Shown: piece by piece, positions 1 to 5,260 of the stretch
Position numbering within the stretch: position 1 is the first letter of the stretch
Layout: every line of letters begins with the position of its first letter
Assembly (NCBI GenBank): GCA_031282705.1
Contig: JAITDF010000557.1
Coordinates: 1 to 8,006 of the forward strand
From: Opitutaceae bacterium
Lineage (GTDB): Bacteria; Verrucomicrobiota; Verrucomicrobiia; Opitutales; Opitutaceae
DNA: 8,006 nucleotides
Reading direction: 5' to 3'
Made by a program: the position numbers and the translations under genes
Notes under the pieces: generated by a model
Database searches by the model: none
The model's input: the letters and a program-made list of their open reading frames with translations, nothing else
What the model was told of the DNA's origin: nothing

Positions 1-44
1 GACCGCCCTGCCAAAACTGGCCGCCGCGTAACATCAGTTATCAA
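1..44 (+). repeat. Composite repeat: palindrome tail plus CCGCGTAACATCAGTTA module
   Basis: The window opens with GACCGCCCTGCCAAAA (1-16), which matches the outer arm of the palindrome at 7967-7987, followed by CCGCGTAACATCAGTTATCA (24-43). The same pair of modules occurs inverted at the other end of the window (7929-7987). The element is cut by the window edge. Positions 45-105 otherwise hold only the solo MITE-like end. Confidence 0.75.
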
Positions 45-55
45 GAATTGAAAAG

Positions 56-91
56 CCTCCGCGTGAGACATGATTTTTCAAAGCGTCCTTT
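56..91. repeat. Solo end of the MITE-like element family
   Basis: CCTCCGCGTGAGACATGATT and the following TTTCAAAG (56-83) match the right arm at 7103-7131 and, inverted, the left arm at 4013-4037. No second arm is seen nearby, so this is either a fragment or a solo copy. It lies in the 3' flank of the FAD oxidoreductase gene (stop at 106-108). Confidence 0.65.
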
Positions 92-105
92 ATTGTTGAC
101 CGGCA

Positions 106-1515
106 TCACTCGCGCTCCACGGAGCACCCGCCGCGCGTCATCGTTTTCGAGAGCGACGGCTGCGGCAGGTATGCGCCGTTTTTGCGCAGCGTTTCGACGA
201 GCGTTTCCGTGTTCAAACCGGCGGCGGGCCGCCCCGTGCGGATGCTTTGCACCGCCGCAGCGCCCGCGGCCTCGCCCATCATGTAGCACGCGGGCTGGTC
301 GCGGATCGCCGCGTGGAGCCGCAGGTCGCTGCTGTTGCAACGGCCCGCCACCCACAAGTTCACCGAGCCTTTGGGGACGAGGATGCCGTAGGGGATGCCG
401 TAATACTCGCCGGCCTTCGTGCGGTCGCGCTCCAGGAACTGCGTCGTGTAACGCTCCCATTGCCCGTCGGAGCAGTCGTGGACGTGCATGTCCACCGATT
501 TGTTATAAACCGCGATCTGGTCGGGGAACCAGCGGCGCGCCGTGAAATCCGCGTAGTTCAACTCATATTCGCCGACGATGCGCCGCGACTCGCGGATGCC
601 GAGCAGCGCGCCGGTGGCGACGTATTCCATGTTTTCGCAGCCTTTCACATATTTGCGGAAAAACTCCGTGTATTCGGCGACGAATTTGCGGCCCTTTGCC
701 ATGCCGTCGCTGAGGCTGCGGCAGTCGAGCGCGTCGGTGCCGAACAGGTGCCCCGCGTTCATGATCGCCTTGTCCCGGCCCCAGCGGAAAATCCCCGGCA
801 CGTGCCGGTCGCGCTGCGTGAAAAAGCCGTCGGCGATGGCCTTGTGGACGGCGGCCTGCTGCGCGCGCGTCTTGAACACCTCGCCGTCAATACCCGCCTG
901 CACCGCGCACAGCGTCGGCGCCATTATATATTTCGTGTCGCGCCCCGCCTCGCGCGCCTTCACGCCGCACAGCACGGACAGCGCGGCGTCGCCCGTCGCG
1001 TCAACAAACGCCTTCGCCTTTATATAACGGTGGCCCTCGATGTTGTTGACAACAACGCCGTTCACGCGCCCGCCGGCGGCGGAGACATCGGCGTCGATCA
1101 CTTTTGTGAAGAAGCGCACCTCGACGCCGGCCTTCGCGCAAAGTTCGTCGAGCAGGAGCTTCAGTTTTTCGGGGTTGTAGCCCATGCCGCCGTGGAGTTT
1201 TTTGCGCCACTCGTCGGTGCTGATGTTCGGCTTGTAGGCTTTGCGGACATGCATTTCCTCGATGATTTCGCGCATCAAGCCGCCGACGATCATCCGCTCG
1301 CCGTCGCCCATGTCCGACCACGCGGAGACGAGCGCCGAGGTGCCGGCGCCGCCGAGGCAGCCGAGCTGCTCGATCAGCAACACTTTCGCGCCGAGCCGTC
1401 CCGCGCAAATCGCCGCCGCCGCCCCGCCCGGCCCGCCGCCGGCGACAACAATATCATGGCCGTCCTCGACGGGAATGTTTCGGGTGAATGCATAATGCCT
1501 GGTTTCTGTTTGCAT
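106..1515 (-). CDS. FAD-dependent oxidoreductase (FAD_oxidored-type flavoprotein)
   Basis: The 469-residue protein reads as a soluble flavoprotein; no signal peptide or membrane segment is seen. A Rossmann FAD-binding site lies near the N-terminus: a beta strand ending in VVAGGGPGG (about residues 23-31), a helix, and an acidic residue closing the second strand (E49, in LLIEQ). Further family hallmarks are VDATGDAAL (171-179), GIRESRRIVGEY (306-317) and a C-terminal FAD-contacting stretch from WVAGRCNSSD (388-397) to GEAAGAAA (414-421). This pattern fits the FAD_oxidored family (PF12831), whose members are mostly of unknown substrate and are often multiplied in genomes of polysaccharide degraders. 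The ATG at 1515 gives an N-terminus of normal length ahead of the Rossmann fold; no Shine-Dalgarno is visible. It is separated from rsmE by a 410-bp repeat-bearing spacer that includes a terminator, so it is probably transcribed alone. The substrate cannot be named from sequence. Family assignment is secure; function is not. Confidence 0.93.
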   Translation of the reverse strand: MQTETRHYAFTRNIPVEDGHDIVVAGGGPGGAAAAICAGRLGAKVLLIEQLGCLGGAGTSALVSAWSDMGDGERMIVGGLMREIIEEMHVRKAYKPNISTDEWRKKLHGGMGYNPEKLKLLLDELCAKAGVEVRFFTKVIDADVSAAGGRVNGVVVNNIEGHRYIKAKAFVDATGDAALSVLCGVKAREAGRDTKYIMAPTLCAVQAGIDGEVFKTRAQQAAVHKAIADGFFTQRDRHVPGIFRWGRDKAIMNAGHLFGTDALDCRSLSDGMAKGRKFVAEYTEFFRKYVKGCENMEYVATGALLGIRESRRIVGEYELNYADFTARRWFPDQIAVYNKSVDMHVHDCSDGQWERYTTQFLERDRTKAGEYYGIPYGILVPKGSVNLWVAGRCNSSDLRLHAAIRDQPACYMMGEAAGAAAVQSIRTGRPAAGLNTETLVETLRKNGAYLPQPSLSKTMTRGGCSVERE

Positions 1516-1741
1516 GGAGAAATCATTCGCGCGGGCCCGGCCTGTCTTGCTCCGGGCCGGTTTCGGACGCGGCGTTTCGGAGGACGCGGGACTGCGGCGA
1601 GGTGAATGTCGTCATTTCGGGAAAACTCGATGGCGCCCATTCAACCAAATCCCCCCGCGCCCTGGCATTGGCGCAATCGCTGAAAAACTGTCTTTTCCTG
1701 CTACACGCCCGGCGTCCCGCCGGGACGGTTTCCGCCCATTG
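1516..1741. other. Spacer upstream of the FAD oxidoreductase
   Basis: No gene is seen here. The stretch should contain the FAD oxidoreductase promoter on the minus strand, but no convincing -35/-10 pair is visible. A small hairpin CGTCCC-GCC-GGGACG (about 1713-1727) precedes the terminator on its right. The open frames crossing it have no family-like sequence. Confidence 0.5.
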
Positions 1742-1766
1742 AAAAAACGCCGGGGAATCTTCCCCG
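1742..1766 (-). terminator. Probable intrinsic terminator of the aldo/keto reductase-rsmE unit
   Basis: Read on the minus strand, CGGGGA-AGAT-TCCCCG forms a 6- to 7-bp GC-rich stem (1766-1751) followed after three bases by six T (1747-1742). It is about 160 nt beyond the rsmE stop, so the purine/pyrimidine block and the CCGCGT module in between would sit in the rsmE 3' untranslated RNA. Confidence 0.65.
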
Positions 1767-1779
1767 CGTCACTGATGTG

Positions 1780-1905
1780 TTCTTCTTTCTTCTTTCTTCT
1801 TTCTCTTTCCTCTTTCTTCAAATGTGGCCGGAGGAAAGAGGAAAGAGAACGACGGACGACGGACGACGGACGACGGACGATGGACGAAAAACGGAAATGG
1901 ACGCT
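1780..1905. repeat. Polypyrimidine/polypurine block 1 with 7-bp tandem repeats
   Basis: A C/T-only arm of TTC and CTTT units (1780-1818) is followed by a centre AAATGTGGCC (1820-1829) and a purine arm GGAGGAAAGAGGAAAGAGAA (1830-1849) that can pair with the first arm imperfectly. Five tandem units of GACGGAC follow (1851-1885, the last being GATGGAC), then GAAAAACGGAAATGGACG. There is no coding signal. The centre and purine arm are shared with 6910-6941. Confidence 0.8.
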
Positions 1906-1934
1906 TCCGCGTAACGTCGGCCGCGTCACATCAA
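1904..1934 (+). repeat. Degenerate double CCGCGTAACATCA module overlapping the rsmE stop
   Basis: CTTCCGCGTAACGTC (1904-1918) is followed by a second half-copy CCGCGTCACATCAA (1921-1934). The first shares CGCTTCCGCGTAAC with the inverted copy near 7944-7955. The rsmE terminal ATG TGA codons (1931-1926 on the minus strand) lie inside the second half-copy. Confidence 0.6.
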
Positions 1935-2768
1935 CCCAAGGCGGGCGCGAACCAGCGCGATGGCGGCCACGACCGCGGTCTCCGCGCGGAGCACGCGCGG
2001 GCCGAGGTGCGCGAGCGCGAAGCCGGCGGCGCGCAACAGGTCGCGCTCGGCGCCGCTCCAGCCGCGTTCCGGGCCGATGGCAAGCGCGAGCGGCGGGAAA
2101 ACGGCGGCACCGGCGGCGGCGGCACTGGCGGCACTGGCTGCGGCGGTGCCGGCACTGGCGGCGGTGTTGGAGTCGCTGACGCCGGCGGTGCCGACTCCGG
2201 CCGTGGCGCCGCCGGCGGGCAGCGCGGCGAGCCACCGGCCGAGCGATTGCGGCGCCTCGTAGTTGTCGAGCGCGATGCGGGCGGCGGCGGCGGGAAGCGC
2301 GGCGAGGGTTTCGGGGAGCGTTTGCGTCCAGGTGACGCGCGGGAGGCGCGTGCAGAAGGCTTGCGCGGCCCCGGCCACGAGATGCCGGCGCCATTCGCCG
2401 GTGCTCCAAAGCGCGCTGCGGGCATAGGACGGCTCGCCGCGCCCGGTGGCGGCGAAATGGATTTCGGCGACGCCGAGCGCGGCCGCCTCGCTGAGGATTT
2501 TCCGCGCGGTCTGCGGGCGCGGCAGGCCGGCGATGAGCGCGAGGGGCGGCGGCGGCGGGGGCGGCGCGGCGTCCCACGCGAACGCGAGCGCGAGCGCGCC
2601 GGGCGTGACCGCGACGAGCGTGCCTTTGCCGCGCGGCCCGTCGATGAGGCCGGCGTCGAAGGAGTCCCCCGCGCGGCGGCGCAGCACGTCGAGGATGTGC
2701 CGGGCGCGCGGGTCGGAGCGCGGCAGCGGCGCGGAGATTTCGTCGGCGGTGAAGAGGATGATGTTCAC
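1926..2768 (-). CDS. rsmE: 16S rRNA (uracil(1498)-N(3))-methyltransferase RsmE
   Basis: RsmE methylates N3 of U1498 in 16S rRNA using S-adenosylmethionine and belongs to the SPOUT (trefoil-knot) superfamily. The 280-residue product has the expected order: an N-terminal PUA-like part with HILDVLR (24-30), a SPOUT part beginning ALIAGLPRPQTARKILSEAAALGV (about 77-100; family members usually have a lysine-rich version here), the knot motif LAIGPERGWSGAE (229-241, canonical IGPEGGFS..E) and LGPRVLRAETA (255-265), which is near-identical to the family signature LGxRILRxETA. The start is a GTG at 2768; no in-frame ATG gives a complete N-terminus. The protein is longer than the usual 240-250 residues because of a run of seven prolines (69-75) and an Ala/Gly-rich insertion (about 184-222), both encoded by GC-rich triplet runs. 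It lies 91 bp downstream of the aldo/keto reductase on the same strand, so co-transcription is possible. Its last codon and stop overlap a dispersed repeat module. Confidence 0.93.
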   Translation of the reverse strand: MNIILFTADEISAPLPRSDPRARHILDVLRRRAGDSFDAGLIDGPRGKGTLVAVTPGALALAFAWDAAPPPPPPPLALIAGLPRPQTARKILSEAAALGVAEIHFAATGRGEPSYARSALWSTGEWRRHLVAGAAQAFCTRLPRVTWTQTLPETLAALPAAAARIALDNYEAPQSLGRWLAALPAGGATAGVGTAGVSDSNTAASAGTAAASAASAAAAGAAVFPPLALAIGPERGWSGAERDLLRAAGFALAHLGPRVLRAETAVVAAIALVRARLGLM

Positions 2769-2785
2769 AAACAGCGATGCGCCGG

Positions 2786-2849
2786 AAAGCGTCCTTTGCG
2801 GGGTGCGTCTTTTGCCGGATGCGTCCTTTGCGGGATGCGCCTTTTTTTT
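2786..2849. repeat. Four tandem 16-bp units upstream of rsmE
   Basis: Units 2786-2801, 2802-2817, 2818-2833 and 2834-2849 follow the pattern (G/A)ATGCGTCCTTTGCGG with scattered changes; the last ends in eight T. They occupy most of the 91-bp gap between the aldo/keto reductase stop and the rsmE GTG. On the minus strand each carries GCAAAGGACGC-like purine-rich text, so the array sits in the rsmE leader. Confidence 0.8.
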
Positions 2850-2859
2850 GGAGGGGGAT

Positions 2860-3852
2860 TTATGCGGCGAGAATCGCGTCGATCCGGGCCAGTTCGCCGG
2901 CGGTGAAACGCGGGTTTTCCAGCGCGCCGAGGTTGTCCTCGATTTGCCCGACCTTGCTGGCGCCGATGAGCGCGGTGGTCACGGCGGGCTGGCGGAGCAC
3001 CCAGGCGAGGGCCATTTGCGCGAGGCTCTGGCCGCGCGCTTGGGCGAGCGCGTGGAGGGCGCGGACTTGGGCGACCCTGGCCTCGGTGATGTGCGCGGGT
3101 TTCAGGAAACGCGGGTCGTGCGCGGCGCGGGAATCGGCGGGGATGCCGTCGAGGTAGCGGCCGGTGAGGAGCCCTTGCGCGAGCGGGCAGAAGGGGATGC
3201 AGCCGATGCCTTCGCGCGCGAGCACGTCGAGGAGCCCGTTTTCCACGGTGCGGTCAAACATGTGGTATCGCGGCTGGTGGAGGAGGCAGGGCGCGCCGAG
3301 GTCGCGGAGGATGGCGGCGGCGCGGGCGGTCTGGCCGGGGTCGTAGTTGGAGAGGGCGGCGTAGAGGGCCTTGCCGGAGCGCACGGCGTGGGCGAGCGCG
3401 CCCATGGACTCCTCAAGCGGCGTCCCGGGGTCGGGGCGGTGGTGGTAGAAAATGTCAACGTAGTCGAGGCCGAGGCGGCGGAGGCTCTGGTCGAGGGACG
3501 CGAGCAGGAATTTGCGCGAGCCGAAATCGCCGTAGGGCCCGTCCCAGCCGTAATAGCCGGCCTTGGTGGAGATGATAAGCTCGTCGCGGTGGGCGGCGAG
3601 GTCCTCGCGGAGGATGCGTCCGAAACAACGCTCGGCGGCGCCGGCGGGCGGGCCGTAGTTGTTGGCGATGTCGAAGTGGGTGATGCCGAGGTCGAACGCG
3701 CGCAGGACGAGGGCGCGGCTGTCGGCGTGCGGGGTGATGTCGCCGAAATTGTGCCAGAGCCCGAGCGAGAGGCGCGGGAGTTTCAGGCCGCTGCGTCCGC
3801 AGCGTTGATAAAGGGCGGGATTGGCGTAACGGGACGGCGAGGGCGTGTGCAT
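2860..3852 (-). CDS. yghZ: Aldo/keto reductase, YghZ (L-glyceraldehyde 3-phosphate reductase) type
   Basis: The 330-residue cytoplasmic TIM-barrel NADPH-dependent reductase resembles E. coli YghZ/AKR14A along its full length from memory of that sequence: LPRLSLGLWHNFGD (25-38), THFDIANNYGPP (58-69), ELIISTKAGY (91-100), GSRKFLLASLDQSL (111-124), PLAQGLLTG (223-231) and a C-terminal ALIGASK (294-300) for cofactor binding. The catalytic tetrad is present as D61, Y66, K97 and H138. E. coli YghZ reduces L-glyceraldehyde 3-phosphate and methylglyoxal, so a detoxifying role is plausible, but the in vivo substrate is inferred. The ATG at 3852 is chosen because it matches the YghZ N-terminus. The frame stays open to an ATG at 4026, but those 58 codons are translated tandem repeats and a dispersed-repeat end. 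No Shine-Dalgarno is seen; the leader is pyrimidine-rich. It is the first gene of a possible two-gene unit with rsmE and is divergent from pal. Confidence 0.93.
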   Translation of the reverse strand: MHTPSPSRYANPALYQRCGRSGLKLPRLSLGLWHNFGDITPHADSRALVLRAFDLGITHFDIANNYGPPAGAAERCFGRILREDLAAHRDELIISTKAGYYGWDGPYGDFGSRKFLLASLDQSLRRLGLDYVDIFYHHRPDPGTPLEESMGALAHAVRSGKALYAALSNYDPGQTARAAAILRDLGAPCLLHQPRYHMFDRTVENGLLDVLAREGIGCIPFCPLAQGLLTGRYLDGIPADSRAAHDPRFLKPAHITEARVAQVRALHALAQARGQSLAQMALAWVLRQPAVTTALIGASKVGQIEDNLGALENPRFTAGELARIDAILAA

Positions 3853-3919
3853 AAGGGAGGAGCGGATTAAGGGAGAAGCGGATGTTGAAAAGGCGAAGGC
3901 TGTCGAAAAGGCGAAGAGT
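3853..3919. repeat. Two short tandem duplications in the aldo/keto reductase leader
   Basis: AAGGGAGGAGCGGATT (3853-3868) is repeated as AAGGGAGAAGCGGATG (3869-3884). GTTGAAAAGGCGAAGGCT (3884-3901) is repeated as GTCGAAAAGGCGAAGAGT (3902-3919). They directly precede the chosen ATG at 3852 on the minus strand and give a pyrimidine-rich leader. They also explain why the reading frame stays open upstream with a low-complexity translation. Confidence 0.75.
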
Positions 3920-4005
3920 GAAAGGCGCAGTTTGCGCGGGCGGCCGCTTTTCCGCAAGCATGGCGGCAGGCTGACGGTCAGAATGGGAGGGGCGCCGCCG
4001 TTTTG

Positions 4006-4222
4006 GGGCAGTTTTGAAAAAATCATGTCCCACGCGGCGGCGCGGAGAGCCAGGCAGGGCGAGCGTCCCGCTTGCTAGGTTTGGAAAGTAGGGCGAGCGT
4101 CCCGCTTGCCTGACGGGAGCAGGACGCTCCCGCCGCTTTGGGGCGGCGCGTTTTGCGGCGCGCTTGCGCGCCGGATGGCAAGCGGGACGCTTGCCCTACT
4201 CTCCGCGCCGTGGCGCGGGGAC
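4006..4222. repeat. MITE-like element 1: terminal inverted repeats around nested REP palindromes
   Basis: The left end runs from GGGCAGTTTTGAAAAAATCA (4006-4025) through GTCCCACGCGGCGG to CGCGGAGAG (4041-4049). The right end is CTCTCCGCG (4199-4207), a perfect partner of CGCGGAGAG, continuing to GGGGAC (4217-4222), which pairs with GTCCC of the left end. The outer part of the right end is degenerate. Inside lie three copies of a GGGC(A/G)AGCGTCCCGCTTGC palindrome: 4057-4075, 4091-4109 and, inverted, 4178-4196. There is no coding capacity. It fills the divergent spacer between the aldo/keto reductase and pal, and belongs to the same family as the element at 7010-7138. Confidence 0.7.
4087..4200. 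repeat. 24-bp inverted repeat with nested hairpins (REP-pair structure)
   Basis: Positions 4087-4110 (AGTAGGGCGAGCG to GCTTGCC) and 4177-4200 (GGCAAGCG to CCCTACT) are reverse complements with a single mismatch, 66 bp apart. The 66-bp loop has its own small stems, such as GGGAGC/GCTCCC (4115-4130) and GCGCGC/GCGCGC (4159-4172). This is a BIME-like arrangement of two facing REP palindromes within element 1. A transcript through it on either strand would fold strongly. Confidence 0.75.
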
Positions 4223-4315
4223 TCAGGGTGGGGGCCGGGCGCGATGAACCATTGTCGAAGAGAAAACAAATTTGTGAATCCGGCATGGCTATCGGGCGTT
4301 TTGAGGATAAATTAC

Positions 4316-4346
4316 TTGCCGGCGCAACCGTATTGCTCAATAAGGT
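4316..4346 (+). promoter_or_regulatory. Candidate promoter of pal
   Basis: TTGCCG (4316-4321) and TAAGGT (4341-4346) are separated by 19 bp and end 25 bp before the pal ATG. The TTGCCG is embedded in CTTGCCGGCGCAACC, closely matching CTTGCCGCGCAACC ahead of cobA-hemD (5217-5230). The surrounding 4261-4370 stretch is noticeably more AT-rich than the rest of the spacer, as expected for a promoter region. No convincing ribosome binding site is seen before the ATG. Confidence 0.35.
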
Positions 4347-4371
4347 CAATCCGCCACCTGCATTTTCCACC

Positions 4372-4974
4372 ATGAAGAAATACTTTTCACCCAGACTCAT
4401 CCTCATCGCCCTTGGCGCGCTGGCCCTGCTCGCCGCCGGCTGCGCAAAAAAACCCGTCCGCCCCGACCCGTCCGCCACGATGTATGGACAACCCGGCGGC
4501 GTCCCGGGGACAACCGGCGGAGACCTCAACACGCAATACGCCGGTGAATTTCCCAACAGAAACACGCCCGTTTTTGCCGACCCCGCCGTCCTCGATCCCC
4601 GCCCCGCGACGCCTGCCGCGCCTGTCAACGCCGATCAAAAAGGACTTTTCGGCGACGTTTATTTCGACTTCGACCAGTCCGCCATCAAGGCCGGCGAACG
4701 CTCGAAGCTCCAGGCCGCGAAGGATTATCTCGTGCAGCATCAGACGGCGCGCGTGCGCCTCGAAGGACATTGCGACTGGCGCGGCACCGCCGAATACAAC
4801 CTCGCGCTCGGCGACCGCCGCGCAAATTCCGCGAAACGCTACCTGACGAGCATCGGCGTGGCCGCGGCCAGGATCGACACGGTTTCCCACGGCTCGTTGA
4901 ACGCCATCGAAAAAGGCACCGCCGCCGAGATGTCCAAGGACCGCCGCGTCGAAATCATCGTGCTCGCCCAGTAA
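4372..4974 (+). CDS. pal: Peptidoglycan-associated lipoprotein Pal (OmpA-family C-terminal domain)
   Basis: The 200-residue product is a predicted outer-membrane lipoprotein that binds peptidoglycan and, in the Tol-Pal system, couples the outer membrane to the wall during division. It starts with a lysine pair and a hydrophobic stretch (about 9-22) ending in the lipobox-like AAGC, with Cys24 as the likely lipidated residue. A Pro/Gly/Asn-rich linker (25-90) follows, then an OmpA/Pal domain (about 94-198): VYFDFDQSAIKA (96-107), VRLEGHCDWRGTAEYNLALG (128-147), DRRANSAKRYL (148-158) and SKDRRVEIIV (188-197). D135 and the R149/R150 pair match the residues that hold meso-diaminopimelate in the family. 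The ATG at 4372 begins the signal peptide; an upstream in-frame ATG at 4138 would put repeat-derived residues before it and is rejected. No tol genes lie nearby, so the gene is detached from the usual tolQRAB-pal cluster. Cys134 replaces the usual Ala in the GHA(D/E) motif. An intrinsic terminator follows at 5037-5064. Confidence 0.94.
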   Translation: MKKYFSPRLILIALGALALLAAGCAKKPVRPDPSATMYGQPGGVPGTTGGDLNTQYAGEFPNRNTPVFADPAVLDPRPATPAAPVNADQKGLFGDVYFDFDQSAIKAGERSKLQAAKDYLVQHQTARVRLEGHCDWRGTAEYNLALGDRRANSAKRYLTSIGVAAARIDTVSHGSLNAIEKGTAAEMSKDRRVEIIVLAQ

Positions 4975-5217
4975 TCCCCGCGCCTCACCCGCGCCCCCGC
5001 CGTCTCACTCCGCGCCCCCCCTTCCGCCTCCTTCCAAGCCCCGGTTTTCCGCCGGGGCTTTTTTCCATAAAAATGCTGGCGGCCTGTCATGGAGTGCGGG
5101 AATTTATCCCCCCGCCCGAAGGGGACGGCGGCGAAACCGCCGGCCCGGGCGATGCAGGCGCCCGGCCTCCAAACCCAAACCCCAAAAGCCACCCCCAAAA
5201 ACATCCCGAAATGGTGC
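4975..5217. other. Spacer between pal and cobA-hemD
   Basis: Apart from the pal terminator the spacer is C-rich and non-coding. It has a few weak stems, for example GGCGG-CGAAA-CCGCC near 5128-5144. It contains none of the dispersed elements found in the other large spacers. Confidence 0.5.
5037..5064 (+). terminator. Intrinsic terminator downstream of pal
   Basis: A perfect 8-bp stem AGCCCCGG / CCGGGGCT with a 7-nt loop is followed directly by a run of T (5059-5064). It lies 62 bp after the pal stop on the same strand and separates pal from cobA-hemD. Confidence 0.9.
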
Positions 5218-5250
5218 TTGCCGCGCAACCCCGCCGCGGGCAGCTAGACT
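5218..5250 (+). promoter_or_regulatory. Candidate promoter of cobA-hemD
   Basis: TTGCCG (5218-5223) and TAGACT (5245-5250, four of six -10 consensus bases) lie just before the ATG at 5261. The 21-bp spacing is longer than the usual 16-18, so the -35 assignment is doubtful. If the TAGACT is real the leader would be only a few bases, which agrees with the missing Shine-Dalgarno. Confidence 0.35.
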
Positions 5251-5260
5251 CTCCTCGCTC

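Noticed and set aside
247..1605. Long plus-strand open frame opposite the FAD oxidoreductase
   Set aside because: It is antisense to a gene with intact FAD-binding motifs; its translation shows only Ala/Arg/Val/His-rich shadow sequence.
1602..1619. Near-palindrome TGAATGTCGTCATTTC as a LacI-type operator for the FAD oxidoreductase
   Set aside because: Only four bases per arm match, and no promoter can be placed next to it; this is within chance expectation.
1851..1885. CRISPR-like or other direct-repeat array
   Set aside because: The 7-bp units are contiguous without spacers. The 16-bp array at 2786-2849 is likewise spacerless, so both are simple tandem repeats.
2446..3870. Long plus-strand open frame of about 474 codons
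   Set aside because: It runs antisense through rsmE and the aldo/keto reductase, both with clear family motifs. Its translation is Gly/Ala/Arg/Glu-rich shadow text typical of high-GC antisense frames.
3853..4026. N-terminal extension of the aldo/keto reductase to an ATG at 4026
   Set aside because: The extra 58 codons translate a dispersed-repeat end (ATGATTTTTTC) and two tandem duplications. The YghZ family N-terminus begins at the ATG at 3852.
5065..5217. Possible cobalamin riboswitch ahead of cobA-hemD
   Set aside because: The gene would suit one, and there are GC stems, but the B12-box core and the other conserved cobalamin-riboswitch blocks are not recognisable. The candidate promoter at 5218-5250 also lies downstream of this stretch.
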